NCBI GenBank assembly: GCA_027488935.1
Contig: JAIYAP010000011.1
Location: 62,001-126,000, forward strand
DNA: 64,000 nucleotides
Reading direction: 5' to 3'
DNA from: Saprospiraceae bacterium
Lineage (GTDB): Bacteria > Bacteroidota > Bacteroidia > Chitinophagales > Saprospiraceae
The position numbers were made by a program, and so were the translations under genes. The notes under the pieces are model-generated. The model was given only the letters and a program-made list of their open reading frames with translations, was not told where the DNA came from and did no database searches. Numbering within the stretch: the stretch's first letter is position 1; each line of letters starts with the position of its first letter. Shown piece after piece: positions 1 to 9,619 of this stretch.

Positions 1-1
1 C

Positions 2-1231
2 GGTCCACTGCGTAAAAGTTGGTGCGAAAATTTATCGTACAATTTGCATCAAGGATCTGTTTGTTTACCTCGTCCAGGGCACAAGGATCAGTATGTACTG
101 TTCCACTTGGCTTGGGAGCAGGCAACCATTTCTCCATATTCTTATTATTTAAATTTGTTTTATGCTACCAGCATTGATATGCAGTTGGAAAATGGCCTTG
201 GCGCGGTAACAGAAAAAAACCAGTTGTTGCAAACAGATACTAATTTTATAGACAATATCTCCGCCGTTAGGCATGGCAATGGACGGGATTGGTGGATTTT
301 GTTGCCCAAGGGCCTTTCTGATACCATGTACCTGTATTTGTTAAGCCCAAGCGGCATTGAAGGTCCAAGGATAGAACGCACAGGCATTAAAACATCGGAA
401 ACTATGTTTTCGGGTAGCCAGGTTGTGTTTTCGCCTGATGGCCGTAAGTATATCCGGGCAATGAATAATGGTGGGATTTCAATTTTTGATTTTGACCGCT
501 GTGCCGGGAAATTTATATGTGGTAAAAATTTGGCATATCCGGGGGAGGATGATACTTTTATATGTGGTGCAGCAGTGTCGGCGTCTTCCCGGTTTTTATA
601 CATATCTGCATTTGCTCAACTCTTTCAATACGACCTGTGGGCAGAAGATGTGGAAGCAAGTAAGGTTAAAATAGGTGAATATGATGGTTTTGTCGATACA
701 TTTGGTACCCAGCCTGCCTTTTACCAATTAAGGCTAGCGCCAGATCACCGGATATATATATCCAGTCCTAGCGGCGTTCGGTTCCTTCATGTAATTGATT
801 ATCCCGATAGTGCCGGGGTAGCCTGCGGTTTTCGGCAACGGGGTATGAAATTATTTACCCATCATGGTTTTTGTCTGCCCAATTTCCCGCATTTCCGCTT
901 GTTTGATGTGCAAGGTAGTCCCTGCGATACCCTGGGTATTGACGCACCGGAGGAATACCGAACCTTGTATGCGCCGGAAAAACGGGTGCGGTTTACGCCC
1001 AATCCGGCATCTGGCATCGTGTTGTGTACCTTACCGCCTTGTGCAGGTGCTACCTTGCGGGTGTATAATGCGGCAGGTGTTATTATCGAGGAACACCAAG
1101 TTGCAGGTGTGCAGGAATACGAACTGGATTGCACGCAGTGGCCTTCAGGCCTGTATATCGTATCCATGATTCCCAAAGATGGACATAAACCAAAATCCGG
1201 GAAATTGGTGGTGGTGCATGGGAGAAATTAA
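2..1231 (+). CDS. T9SS-sorted secreted protein, 5' end outside window (partial)
   Basis: The reading frame is open to the first bases of the window, so the true start lies upstream; the first in-window start-like codon is a TTG at 44. About 409 residues are visible. The middle is beta-strand-rich with repeated segments of the kind SPDGRKYI and APDHRIYIS, which suggests a beta-propeller-like (WD40/PD40-type) fold. The last about 80 residues (from FTPNPASG, with L-R-V-Y-N-A-A-G, then G-L-Y-I-V and a lysine-rich end) form a T9SS type A sorting domain, so the protein is probably exported through the outer membrane and surface-anchored or released. It converges on the MutS-like gene with an 18-bp gap. 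Function is unknown; the sorting-domain call is firm, the propeller call is an inference. Confidence 0.8.
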   Translation, partial: GPLRKSWCENLSYNLHQGSVCLPRPGHKDQYVLFHLAWEQATISPYSYYLNLFYATSIDMQLENGLGAVTEKNQLLQTDTNFIDNISAVRHGNGRDWWILLPKGLSDTMYLYLLSPSGIEGPRIERTGIKTSETMFSGSQVVFSPDGRKYIRAMNNGGISIFDFDRCAGKFICGKNLAYPGEDDTFICGAAVSASSRFLYISAFAQLFQYDLWAEDVEASKVKIGEYDGFVDTFGTQPAFYQLRLAPDHRIYISSPSGVRFLHVIDYPDSAGVACGFRQRGMKLFTHHGFCLPNFPHFRLFDVQGSPCDTLGIDAPEEYRTLYAPEKRVRFTPNPASGIVLCTLPPCAGATLRVYNAAGVIIEEHQVAGVQEYELDCTQWPSGLYIVSMIPKDGHKPKSGKLVVVHGRN

Positions 1232-1249
1232 TCGTTTCGGGGCCTTTTA

Positions 1250-3034
1250 TCAAGAACCCTGAATAATCCCCATCTTCTTCATCAAAAACGTAGCACTTTT
1301 ATTCACACAAACCCCATCGCGCAAGCGGTAATCAAATACCAGCTGATCAGCGGTCATTTCCACTTCAAAACACATATTGCGCAGGGCGTTGGGGTAGGTT
1401 TGCGTCAGGGCGCACACGGCCAAATCGTGGGTGGCCAAAATACCCGTAGCCTGCAGGCGCACCATGGTTTCTACCAGGCCCAGCGTACCTTGTAATTTGT
1501 CGTTGGAGTTGGTGCCGCGCAGTACTTCATCCAAGAGTACAAAGCCTTTTTGGCCATCCTCTAATTCTTGTATAATCCGTTGAATACGTTTGAGTTCTGC
1601 ATAAAAATACGACTCGTTGTGGTGCAAGGAGTCACTCAGTTTCATACACACGAAAATCGAGAACGGATAGGTCGTACACGTGCGCGCGCATACGGGCACA
1701 CCGGTTTGTGCCAACAAAAGATTGATGCCCACGGTGCGCAAAAACGTGCTTTTGCCCGACATGTTGGAGCCGGTAAGTACCACAAAGCCCGGCTGTTGGA
1801 ATGCGAGGTCGTTCAACACCCGTTTTTCAGCAGGAATAAGTGGATGGCCCAGGCCCTGCATATCAAATATCGGCGATTCGGCGATTTCCGGATACACAAA
1901 ATCGGGGTTGTTAAAGGCAAAATGAGCCAAACTCGACAAGGCTTCCAGTTCGCCGGTGGTGCGAATCCAGTCTTTTACCTGTTGCGCATACCGGGATTGC
2001 CATTTTTCAAGCCCCATTAAAATGTGTAGGTGGTACAGGCACAAACTGTTAAAAATCAAAGCACCAAAGATGTTTTGAATCGATTCCAACTGGTGCAACA
2101 AATTGGCAAGTTGCTGAATCGCCTTACTGGCGGGTATTTTTTCGTTGTGCAGTTGCGCTTTTAAGGCCTGAATCTTTGGCGCTGTAAAGTTTTCATTTTC
2201 AATGCATTGTATGAGTGCACCGTATTGCTCTACAATTTTATACAGCGCGTTCAGTCGACTTAATTCCTCCTTGATCACGCCACTGTGCGCGCCCACGACG
2301 AGCAGGTTAAGAAATGCCAGTCCGGAAAAAACCTTCCACCATTCCGCTCCCTGGAACCCTAAAAAAATGGCTAAACTACCCAGGGTTGCGATGGTTAGCC
2401 CCCAATACAAAAATTGCAACACGCGGGGCCGTTGCTTGACTGGCGTTTCGGCCCACCGAAAAAGATGCAGATACTGCGCCTTCGGATCGGCATTCAATTG
2501 TCCGGTAGCCAGGTATTGTTGTCGCCATACGAGGCGCGGCGCGAGGTCCTGCACGGCAGCCTGGGTGGCAAGGATCTGTTCGGTATCCAATTGTTTTTGA
2601 AAACAGGCCGCTAAACAATCCGAACCGAGGGCATTTGCCGTGCGATTCAGGGTTTGAAACAAGGAGTTTTCCCCAAATACATCCAAATCAAACGTATAGG
2701 AATGGGCCGGATCAATATAAGCAGCGCCGCCGTCAAAAGCATGGTGGTCGCCGTTTAAAGCGCTCAGTTCCTGCTCGTTGATTTGTACCAATTGTTTGTA
2801 AAACTGCTTTTGGTGGCGCATCTTTTGATGGCGCTGTAACAAAATGGCGAATAAAACCACGCCAGTTAAGATGCCCCAAAGCGCCCCTTCTACCTTGTTT
2901 GTTTGGTATAAATAGGCCAAAACTGCCACCAAAATCACCAAAATTAGTCGTACCGCACTGAGCCAGTTGTATTGTCGACTCGTTTTATCCAGCAATTGCT
3001 GGTACTTTTCCCTTTCTGCACTGTATGGCTTCAT
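1250..3034 (-). CDS. Membrane-associated MutS-like ATPase
   Basis: The protein has 594 residues. The C-terminal half is a MutS domain V ATPase: Walker A GSNMSGKST at about residues 422-430, Walker B LLDEVLRGTN at about 499-508, and a downstream ATHD switch segment. The middle is a helical lever like MutS domain III. The N-terminal mismatch-binding domains of true MutS are absent. Instead there are hydrophobic pairs near residues 23-62 and 205-250 that look like membrane helices. This is the short 'MutS-related' family common in Bacteroidota, whose role is not established; canonical mismatch repair should not be assumed. It is divergent from the flavin-reductase-like gene, with about 60 bp between starts. 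Confidence 0.85.
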   Translation of the reverse strand: MKPYSAEREKYQQLLDKTSRQYNWLSAVRLILVILVAVLAYLYQTNKVEGALWGILTGVVLFAILLQRHQKMRHQKQFYKQLVQINEQELSALNGDHHAFDGGAAYIDPAHSYTFDLDVFGENSLFQTLNRTANALGSDCLAACFQKQLDTEQILATQAAVQDLAPRLVWRQQYLATGQLNADPKAQYLHLFRWAETPVKQRPRVLQFLYWGLTIATLGSLAIFLGFQGAEWWKVFSGLAFLNLLVVGAHSGVIKEELSRLNALYKIVEQYGALIQCIENENFTAPKIQALKAQLHNEKIPASKAIQQLANLLHQLESIQNIFGALIFNSLCLYHLHILMGLEKWQSRYAQQVKDWIRTTGELEALSSLAHFAFNNPDFVYPEIAESPIFDMQGLGHPLIPAEKRVLNDLAFQQPGFVVLTGSNMSGKSTFLRTVGINLLLAQTGVPVCARTCTTYPFSIFVCMKLSDSLHHNESYFYAELKRIQRIIQELEDGQKGFVLLDEVLRGTNSNDKLQGTLGLVETMVRLQATGILATHDLAVCALTQTYPNALRNMCFEVEMTADQLVFDYRLRDGVCVNKSATFLMKKMGIIQGS

Positions 3035-3094
3035 GGTGGCAAAATTAAACCAAAGTTTGGATTCATCTGTTTACGCTGCGAATCAAAGATCAAG

Positions 3095-3715
3095 ATGCGC
3101 TACACCCTGTACGATATTCAACAAATGCCCCGCATTCCGCGGCTTACCCTGATCAATGCCATCAGCGGCTTTAAAAGCGCGAATTTGGTGGGCACCATCG
3201 GTCCTGATCAAACGCCCAATTTGGCGATGTTTTCTTCGGCGGTACACATCGGCTCCGAACCGCCTTTGCTGGGCATCATCACCCGTCCGGTGGATGGCGC
3301 ACTCAAAACCACCCGCCACACGTACCAAAACATCAAAAGCAACGGCTTTTTTACCCTCAACCACGTGCAAGAGGATATTTTGAAATCCGCACACCAAACT
3401 TCGGCTCCTTATCCGGACGGGGTTTCGGAGTTTGATGCTGTTGGACTCACGCCGGTTTATTCCGAACTCCTGCCTGCGCCTTACGTGGCGGAGTCGCACA
3501 TCCGCATCGGCCTGGAATACGTGGAAGAATACGCTATTAAAGCCAATAATACGCTGTTAATCATCGGAAAAGTAATCGAATTGATTATTCCCGATGATTG
3601 TGTCGATGCGCAGGGCAACCTCGATTTGGCGTATGCGGGTACCGTGGCTTTGAGCGGTTTGGACACCTATTATAAGGTGGAAATGTTGGAGCGTTTGGGG
3701 TATGCGCGGGTGTAA
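3095..3715 (+). CDS. Flavin reductase-like (flavoredoxin-type) protein
   Basis: The protein has 206 residues from the ATG at 3095. The frame is open further upstream, but the protein similarity begins at MRYTLYDIQQMPRI and the upstream part would overlap the divergent gene. The sequence has the split-barrel FMN-binding pattern of the flavin reductase/flavoredoxin family: a strand-rich core with NLAMFSSAVHIGSEPPLLG, an FTLNHV segment, and a long acidic C-terminal part. It probably binds FMN and acts as an NAD(P)H:flavin reductase or a small redox partner in the cytoplasm; the substrate is not indicated. The stop is 3 bp from the convergent stop of the next gene. Confidence 0.8.
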   Translation: MRYTLYDIQQMPRIPRLTLINAISGFKSANLVGTIGPDQTPNLAMFSSAVHIGSEPPLLGIITRPVDGALKTTRHTYQNIKSNGFFTLNHVQEDILKSAHQTSAPYPDGVSEFDAVGLTPVYSELLPAPYVAESHIRIGLEYVEEYAIKANNTLLIIGKVIELIIPDDCVDAQGNLDLAYAGTVALSGLDTYYKVEMLERLGYARV

Positions 3716-3718
3716 TAT

Positions 3719-5116
3719 TTAAGCTAACTGCTCTAAAAACCATTCCTTTTCCGTCAACACCGGCTCGGCCTCAATTTTGGTCCGGAGTTCCAGCACCGCT
3801 TTTTTATCGCCCCGACGCAGGTCCATCATGCGCTCGGTATAGCGGATGATGTTGTTGTAATTGCTGCGGTGGTACCCGATGCCCGATTGTCGGCGGATAA
3901 ATGTTTTCATACTTTGCAAATGGGTATGGAGCGCTTCCAGTTCATCGGTTTCATAGTACACTTTCATCATCAGTGTTTTTGCGATCAGGTTGTTAATCAG
4001 GTCTTTATAATCGGCTTCCTGCAAATGTAACAAGGCTTCGCGGTACTGCTTTTTTACGTACGCCAGCCGCGCCAGGTTGAGGTGAGAAGTAGCGTCGCGG
4101 TATTTTTTCTCCAAAAACGGCGCATATTCGGGGATAAAGGCCTGCACCCATGCCGTTTCATGAATCCGCAGCGCAATCGCCACAATGTTGTTAAACGCAA
4201 AATGGGAGAGCACACCGTTTTCCATTAACAGATGCCCCTGCAGGGCACTTTTGTACAAATCGAGCGTCTCTTTATAATAGGCCGACTTGAGTTGGTTGAT
4301 TTTGCGCACACAATAATTGATGGCCAGGAGGTACAAGTTGCGCTGCTCTTCTTCCGGAAATTGTGCACCCTTTTCAAGCAGAATCACTTTAAACTGCAAA
4401 AACGGGCCTTCGTTTTCAATATCGGATAAAAACAAAAAGCAGTAATAATACAGGCCGATGGCTGGAATTTCGAGCAAATTCGGCGTTTTTTTCAAATATT
4501 CCAGGATCGGATACAATAAGCCATAGTCGTAAGTAGCCTTGTATACCGTTTGGTGCGAAATAGCAATACAGGCCTGTCGTAATTTGCCGGCAATAAAGGC
4601 AATGTCACTTTGATCGGAAAGCGCCTGAACATTGAGTTTTTCGGTACGCCGTCCGGTACTCATGTTTTTATAGTCTTCAAATTCGATCTGCGCCTGGGTT
4701 TCGAAATACTCTGAGTGGCGGTACACTTGTTTTTCCAATTTGGTACGCGCCTGGTGCAAACTTTGTCGGAAGTGCTTTTCCAATCCTTTTTTCCGGTAAG
4801 CTGCCGCCAAAAGAATAAAATAATCGGTACGTTCGCTGCCGAATTTTTCCTGATACACTAAAAAACGCTCCAACTGATCCATCAAATCGCTCATGATCAG
4901 GCGCAAGGCAGCACTTTGGGTTTTAAAACTGCCTTCTGTGCCAAAAACGGCCGTGTAAGCGTCCTCGTACACGGGCGTATGCGCGCTCAGGTAGCGGTAC
5001 AAACGCTTCGTCGCGTCTTGTCTACAAAAAAACGGAGAGTCGATCCAGCGCGCAAATTGCTTTTTTTCGGACAAACTGAGTGCCTGATATGCCTGATACA
5101 AACGGGAACTGTGCAT
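3719..5116 (-). CDS. Helical hypothetical protein (TPR-like)
   Basis: The protein has 465 residues with no signal peptide and no membrane segment. It is almost entirely alpha-helical, with periodic Leu/Ala/Tyr pairs such as HLNLARLAYVKKQYREALLHLQEADY in the C-terminal half that resemble degenerate TPR helices. I do not recognise a named family; similar long helical cytoplasmic proteins occur in Saprospiria. No catalytic motif is visible, so a scaffold role is only a guess. Two TAATTTTG elements lie 20-45 bp upstream on this strand and may be promoter -7 boxes. Confidence 0.7.
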   Translation of the reverse strand: MHSSRLYQAYQALSLSEKKQFARWIDSPFFCRQDATKRLYRYLSAHTPVYEDAYTAVFGTEGSFKTQSAALRLIMSDLMDQLERFLVYQEKFGSERTDYFILLAAAYRKKGLEKHFRQSLHQARTKLEKQVYRHSEYFETQAQIEFEDYKNMSTGRRTEKLNVQALSDQSDIAFIAGKLRQACIAISHQTVYKATYDYGLLYPILEYLKKTPNLLEIPAIGLYYYCFLFLSDIENEGPFLQFKVILLEKGAQFPEEEQRNLYLLAINYCVRKINQLKSAYYKETLDLYKSALQGHLLMENGVLSHFAFNNIVAIALRIHETAWVQAFIPEYAPFLEKKYRDATSHLNLARLAYVKKQYREALLHLQEADYKDLINNLIAKTLMMKVYYETDELEALHTHLQSMKTFIRRQSGIGYHRSNYNNIIRYTERMMDLRRGDKKAVLELRTKIEAEPVLTEKEWFLEQLA

Positions 5117-5217
5117 TTAATTGGGTGATTTAAAAGCAAAATTAAAATATTGGCAAAATTAAAACCCTTTTAATCAATTATTTGTATGAAAAATGACAAA
5201 GAAAACAGGCTATAAAT

Positions 5218-5230
5218 GACAAAATTTGTC
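5218..5230. promoter_or_regulatory. Candidate operator: 13-bp palindrome GACAAAaTTTGTC
   Basis: A perfect 6-bp inverted repeat around one base lies immediately before the -33 box of the following T9SS gene. A related half, ATGACAAA, occurs about 23 bp upstream. Its position fits a transcription-factor site; no regulator is identified. Confidence 0.35.
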
Positions 5231-5262
5231 TTTGCAGGGGCCGTTGCTTCGCCGCACTTTTG
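5231..5262 (+). promoter_or_regulatory. Bacteroidota-type promoter for the 748-aa T9SS protein
   Basis: TTTG at 5231-5234, a 20-nt spacer, then CACTTTTG at 5255-5262. It matches TTTG-N19-21-TAnnTTTG with one mismatch in the -7 box, and lies 85 nt before the start codon. Confidence 0.5.
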
Positions 5263-5347
5263 TATCATCACAAACAAGCATTGTGCCGCGCGGTGTAATG
5301 CCAACCCACTCAACAAAAATCTCGTCATCCTACAAAATCTTTAAAGC

Positions 5348-7594
5348 ATGAACATGATGAAACAAATTGGCTTCGCTTTGCTGTTCCTGACCCTATGCGG
5401 GCTGCAAATGCTCCAGGCCCAGCAATCGCTCGTAACCATCACAGGCACCGTAGCCGATTGCCAGGCAGGTGGTGGCCCCATCACCCTTACTGCCAATCAA
5501 ACATTTACCACTAGTCCAGTAGTTTATCTTTGGAACACTGGCGAAACTACCCAAAGTGTGGTAGCGGTGCCAGGCACACCCGGTTACAGTGTTACCGTAA
5601 CAGGTGGCGGGGCTACGGGATCGACTTCTTACCAACCCTGGTATAACTGGACGCCTTTAGCAATAGAAGTAGCGCGCATCGATTCTTGCCCGGGCGGCTT
5701 TGTTTTGTATTATTACCCCACTTCTGGTACGATCGACTATAGCGTTCCAGGCGTATGGGACAATGGTGCTTTAACAGCGTTTGGTTACGACAATCCGCCG
5801 CTTGGTTATCACAATGTCGTAGCGACCGACCCTTTTGGGTGTACCGCCGAAGCCTCCTATTTTGTCGAATACGGCGCCAATGAATGTGGCCAATTAAATG
5901 GCAAAGTTTGGGCCGATTTAAACAGCGATTGTGTCGGAAATGCCGGTGAAACGGGCTTAGGGTATGCCACGATTACAATTACAAATGCCTTAGGCCAACA
6001 AGTGTACCAAATCCGTTCCGACATCGACGGTCAGTGGACCTCCAACTTGGCTGTAGGTACTTATACGGTAAAAATAACCCCACCCAGCGCAATTTGGCAG
6101 GCTTGTCAATCTACATATACCGTAAATGTGACGGCAAATGGTGTAACGGACCAGCCTTTTTTCCTAAAACCATTGACGCTTTGTCCGGTGTTGAATGTCG
6201 ATTTGGGCGCCAGTTTCCTGCGCCGCTGTTTTAAGGGGTATTACTACATTGAATATGCCAATGTAGGTTCTACAACCGCTAACGCTGCCTATATTGATGT
6301 GGTGTTGGATCCTTTCCTCACGTTTTTTAGTTCCGATGTTCCGGCTACCGACCTTGGAAACAATACCTACCGGTTTCAATTGGGTGACTTGCCCATCAGT
6401 ACAAATGACCGCATTGTCTTTGCCGTTGATGTAAGTTGTGATGCGACCTTGGGCCAAACGCACTGTACAGAGGTAACCATTTTCCCGCATGATTCCTGTG
6501 GCGGTACGTACACGGGCCCGAGTTTGGAACTGAGTGCTAATTGCAACAACGATTCGCTGCAATTTCAAATCACCAATACTGGTTTTTCTGACATGACCAC
6601 GCCACTGGAATATGTCATCATTGAAGATGCGGTAATGTTTATGAAAGATGCGCAGGGCCCAGCATTGGCAGCCAGCAGTTCTTACCAGATTTCGGTACCT
6701 TCTAATGGCTCCACCTGGCGCCTGGAAGCCAAACAGGTTCCTGGTCACCCCGGGTTTTCGATGCCAAGCCTCGCCGTAGAGGGTTGCACCACCGCATCGG
6801 CCTTTAGCACTGGCTTTGTCAATCAATTTGCCATGGATGATGCCGATATCTGGAAAGACAAAGATTGCACCGTAAATATATTTTCCTATGATCCGAACGA
6901 TAAACAAGGTTTCCCCTTGGGTTATGGCAGCCAACACCGTATTTTGCCCGGAACCGACATCGAATACATGGTGCGTTTTCAAAATACTGGTACCGACACC
7001 GCCTTTATTGTGGTAATCCGCGATACTTTAGATGCAAACCTGGATCCGACCAGTATTGTACCCGGTGCTTCCAGCCATCCTTATCGCTTCAATTATTATG
7101 GCAACGGCGCCATCAAATTCACCTTCGATCCGATCGTGTTGCCCGATAGTGCTGCCAACCAGGAAGCATCCAATGGCTTTGTTTCGTTCCGCATTGCACA
7201 GCGCCCCAATGTACCCCTGGGCACCGATATCAAAAACCGCGCAGCCATTTACTTTGATTATAACGAGGCTGTTTTGACCAATACCACCGTGCATCGGGTC
7301 GACAGAGACTTTGTGACCGTGGCTGCCTGGGAATCGTCGAAAAAGCATATTGGTTTGAGCGTATCGCCTAATCCAATAGCCGAAACCGCTACCCTTTCAC
7401 TCGTCGGTTTGGAAGAAAACACAGACTGGACGCTTGAAATTGTAGATGCGATGGGCAAATTGGTGCACCAGCAAGTCGTTCAAGGCAGCAGTGTTCAACT
7501 GCAGCGCAACCATTTACCGGCAGGTATGTATGCGTTCCGGGTGTATTCAGCCGGAAGCAACAACATCGGTACAGGGAAATTGATTTTTAAATAA
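5348..7594 (+). CDS. T9SS-sorted surface protein with SdrD_B-like and DUF11/DUF7619-like domains
   Basis: The protein has 748 residues. An N-terminal signal peptide ends near QMLQAQQ (about residue 25). A strand-rich region follows, then a segment around residues 178-250 (GKVWADLNSDCVGNAGETG and later GTYTVKITPP) typical of the SdrD_B/Cna_B-like fold. A conserved block from DPNDKQGFPLGYG through VRFQNTGTDTAF to AAIYFDYNEAVLTNT (about residues 517-650) is the DUF11/DUF7619-like module often found before T9SS tails. The last about 75 residues are a T9SS type A sorting domain (SVSPNPIAETATLS, then LPAGMYAFRVY). It is probably a cell-surface structural or adhesive protein. A strong terminator follows. 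Confidence 0.88.
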   Translation: MNMMKQIGFALLFLTLCGLQMLQAQQSLVTITGTVADCQAGGGPITLTANQTFTTSPVVYLWNTGETTQSVVAVPGTPGYSVTVTGGGATGSTSYQPWYNWTPLAIEVARIDSCPGGFVLYYYPTSGTIDYSVPGVWDNGALTAFGYDNPPLGYHNVVATDPFGCTAEASYFVEYGANECGQLNGKVWADLNSDCVGNAGETGLGYATITITNALGQQVYQIRSDIDGQWTSNLAVGTYTVKITPPSAIWQACQSTYTVNVTANGVTDQPFFLKPLTLCPVLNVDLGASFLRRCFKGYYYIEYANVGSTTANAAYIDVVLDPFLTFFSSDVPATDLGNNTYRFQLGDLPISTNDRIVFAVDVSCDATLGQTHCTEVTIFPHDSCGGTYTGPSLELSANCNNDSLQFQITNTGFSDMTTPLEYVIIEDAVMFMKDAQGPALAASSSYQISVPSNGSTWRLEAKQVPGHPGFSMPSLAVEGCTTASAFSTGFVNQFAMDDADIWKDKDCTVNIFSYDPNDKQGFPLGYGSQHRILPGTDIEYMVRFQNTGTDTAFIVVIRDTLDANLDPTSIVPGASSHPYRFNYYGNGAIKFTFDPIVLPDSAANQEASNGFVSFRIAQRPNVPLGTDIKNRAAIYFDYNEAVLTNTTVHRVDRDFVTVAAWESSKKHIGLSVSPNPIAETATLSLVGLEENTDWTLEIVDAMGKLVHQQVVQGSSVQLQRNHLPAGMYAFRVYSAGSNNIGTGKLIFK

Positions 7595-7609
7595 AAGAAA
7601 GCAGTAGTG

Positions 7610-7672
7610 CCCGCTTGCTCAAATTGGATCCGGATGGTTCATCGGTGAAAATTTGAGCAGGCGGGTTTTTTG
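7610..7672 (+). terminator. Rho-independent terminator after the 748-aa T9SS gene
   Basis: A 16-bp stem with one mismatch (left arm 7610-7625, right arm 7650-7665) is followed by a run of T. The loop is unusually long, about 24 nt. Confidence 0.75.
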
Positions 7673-7750
7673 TGGTAAGGAGGCAAGCATTCATACAAAC
7701 GTATTTGATCGAAAGTCCTTAATATTGTGCTTTAGTAATTCAACCTCCCC

Positions 7751-7800
7751 AAAAACAAAAAAGGTCAAAATTCTGTTCTCCAGAATCTTGACCTTTATTT
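7751..7800. terminator. Bidirectional terminator serving tRNA-Asp
   Basis: AAGGTCAA...TTGACCTT inverted repeat at 7761-7795 with a short loop, T-rich on both strands. It sits about 10 bp downstream of the minus-strand tRNA gene, so tRNA termination is its probable job. Confidence 0.7.
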
Positions 7801-7805
7801 TTTTG

Positions 7806-7879
7806 CGGACTGGACGGGACTCGAACCCGCGACCTCCGCCGTGACAGGGCGGCATTCTAACCAACTGAACTACCAATCC
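7806..7879 (-). tRNA. tRNA-Asp (anticodon GTC)
   Basis: Read on the minus strand it folds as a 74-nt cloverleaf: a 7-bp acceptor stem GGATTGG/CCAGTCC with one G-T pair, a D arm starting GTTC, an anticodon loop CTGTCAC with anticodon GTC, a T arm ending GGTTCGAGTCCC, and discriminator G73 as expected for aspartate. The 3' CCA is not encoded. It stands alone, with its own terminator. Confidence 0.95.
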
Positions 7880-8072
7880 AAAATGCTTTTCTTCAAAAGC
7901 GGGGCAAAGATAATGCGATACTTATCAACTGTGCAAGCTTTTTGAAAAAAAACTGAAAAAAAATCAGGAAGGGGTACAAAAGCAAAAATCAGCCGGATAC
8001 TCTGTACCTTCGCCCTTCGTATCCACCTGATCCCGTTTGCATTTCAAATATCCTAACCAAGCTTGGAATACT

Positions 8073-9056
8073 ATGGCAATGACTTTCATGGATTTTGAAA
8101 AACCCCTAGAAGCGCTTTACGAACAACTTGAAAAACTAAAAGAAGTAGGTGAAAAGGGAGAATTAGATGTCACCGATATGGTGCATGAGCTCGAAAATAA
8201 AATTAAAATCAGAAGGGATGATATTTTTGCAAGCCTGAGCGGTTGGCAAAAAGTACAACTCTCCCGACATCCTGAGCGCCCCTATACCCTGTTCTATGTC
8301 AATACCATGTGCAGCAAATTCGTCGAACTACACGGCGATCGCTGTGGCGGCGATGACCATGCCATCGTGGGCGGGCTGGCCGATCTCGACGGACAAACGG
8401 TCATGCTCATCGGGCATCAAAAAGGCGTGAATACAAAAATGCGCCAATACCGCAACTTTGGCATGGCCAATCCGGAAGGTTACCGCAAGGCGCTCCGACT
8501 CATGAAAATGGCCGAACGCTTTGGTTTTCCGGTAGTTACCTTGATCGATACACCCGGCGCTTTTCCCGGTCTCGAAGCCGAGCAACGCGGACAAGCAGAG
8601 GCGATTGCCCGCAATTTGTTCGAAATGGCCCAGTTGAAAGTGCCCATCCTTTGTTATGTTATCGGGGAAGGTGCTTCAGGCGGCGCATTGGGCATCGGCT
8701 TGGGTGATCAAGTGTTCATGTTGGAATATACCTGGTACTCGGTGATTTCACCCGAATCGTGTTCCTCTATTCTTTGGCACTCCTGGGATTATAAAGAGCA
8801 GGCCGCCGAAGCACTCAAACTGGATGCCGATAACATGCTCAATTTCGGCCTGATTGATGGTATTTTGAAAGAACCACTCGGCGGCGCACACAACGCACCG
8901 GAGGAAATGGCCAATACCCTTAAAAAGCATATTCTGCAAGAGCTGGCCAAAATTATGCCAATGGATCCGGAAGAACGCATCACAGCCCGCATCAATAAAT
9001 ACAGCAAAATGGGCCATTACAAACGGGTGCCACTCAGCGTTGCCAATCCCAAATAA
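8073..9056 (+). CDS. accA: Acetyl-CoA carboxylase carboxyltransferase, alpha subunit
   Basis: The protein has 327 residues from the ATG at 8073. The frame is open upstream, but the family starts at MTFMDFEKP; a second ATG two codons later is also possible. It catalyses transfer of the carboxyl group from carboxybiotin to acetyl-CoA, the first committed step of fatty acid synthesis, together with AccD. Family signatures are continuous: [15 protein letters not shown], the [18 protein letters not shown] block, the TLIDTPGA oxyanion region and [12 protein letters not shown], then [10 protein letters not shown]. It is the first gene of an accA-DUF6913-dapA run on one strand. A TACCTTCG (one mismatch to the -7 consensus) lies at 8005-8012. 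Confidence 0.97.
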   Translation: MAMTFMDFEKPLEALYEQLEKLKEVGEKGELDVTDMVHELENKIKIRRDDIFASLSGWQKVQLSRHPERPYTLFYVNTMCSKFVELHGDRCGGDDHAIVGGLADLDGQTVMLIGHQKGVNTKMRQYRNFGMANPEGYRKALRLMKMAERFGFPVVTLIDTPGAFPGLEAEQRGQAEAIARNLFEMAQLKVPILCYVIGEGASGGALGIGLGDQVFMLEYTWYSVISPESCSSILWHSWDYKEQAAEALKLDADNMLNFGLIDGILKEPLGGAHNAPEEMANTLKKHILQELAKIMPMDPEERITARINKYSKMGHYKRVPLSVANPK

Positions 9057-9094
9057 CCAGACCCTTTCTTTAATTCGTTGAAAAAACATACGCT

Positions 9095-9613
9095 ATGCTG
9101 GAATCAATCCGCATTGCTTTTTTTAAAAATGCTTTACGGGCTTTGTCATCTAAACAAAGGAAACGCAAGTTGTACACTACCCAAAGTGCGCAAACAATCG
9201 GACTACTGTTTGATGCTACCGTGGAAAAAGACGGGAAAGTACTCAGCGCCTTTGGGAAATTATTGGAAAAAGATGGCAAAAAAGTACAGTTACTCGGTTT
9301 TTTTCAAGCCAAACAAACGCCCGAAACACCCGGTTTTGAAGGCTTTTCCCTAAAAGAAACGGATTGGACCCGCAAACCGAAATCGGAAAAGGTGGATCTT
9401 TTTGTTAAAGTACCGCTCGATTTGCTCATCTGCTTCAACCCTGCCAACTTACCCACCCTGGCCTGGGTAGCACTCGCGGCCAATGCTTCGATGAAAGTTG
9501 GTACGGCGGGCCAGTTCACCAATGACTTCGATCTTCAGCTTGAAATACCGGAAAATAAAGGGCCCCAATACTTTATCGAACAAATGCATCTTTATTTAGC
9601 AAAATTGTCTTAA
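9095..9613 (+). CDS. DUF6913-family protein
   Basis: The protein has 172 residues with no signal peptide. The pattern is that of DUF6913, a Bacteroidota-only family: a basic N-terminal helix (SKQRKRKLYTTQ), then an alternating alpha/beta body with TIGLLFDATVEKDG, LLGFFQAK, DLLICFNPA and a C-terminal IEQMHLYLAKLS helix. Function is unknown. It sits 38 bp after accA and 6 bp before dapA, so the three are almost certainly co-transcribed; members of the family are often encoded next to dapA. Confidence 0.7.
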   Translation: MLESIRIAFFKNALRALSSKQRKRKLYTTQSAQTIGLLFDATVEKDGKVLSAFGKLLEKDGKKVQLLGFFQAKQTPETPGFEGFSLKETDWTRKPKSEKVDLFVKVPLDLLICFNPANLPTLAWVALAANASMKVGTAGQFTNDFDLQLEIPENKGPQYFIEQMHLYLAKLS

Positions 9614-9619
9614 GCCAAT

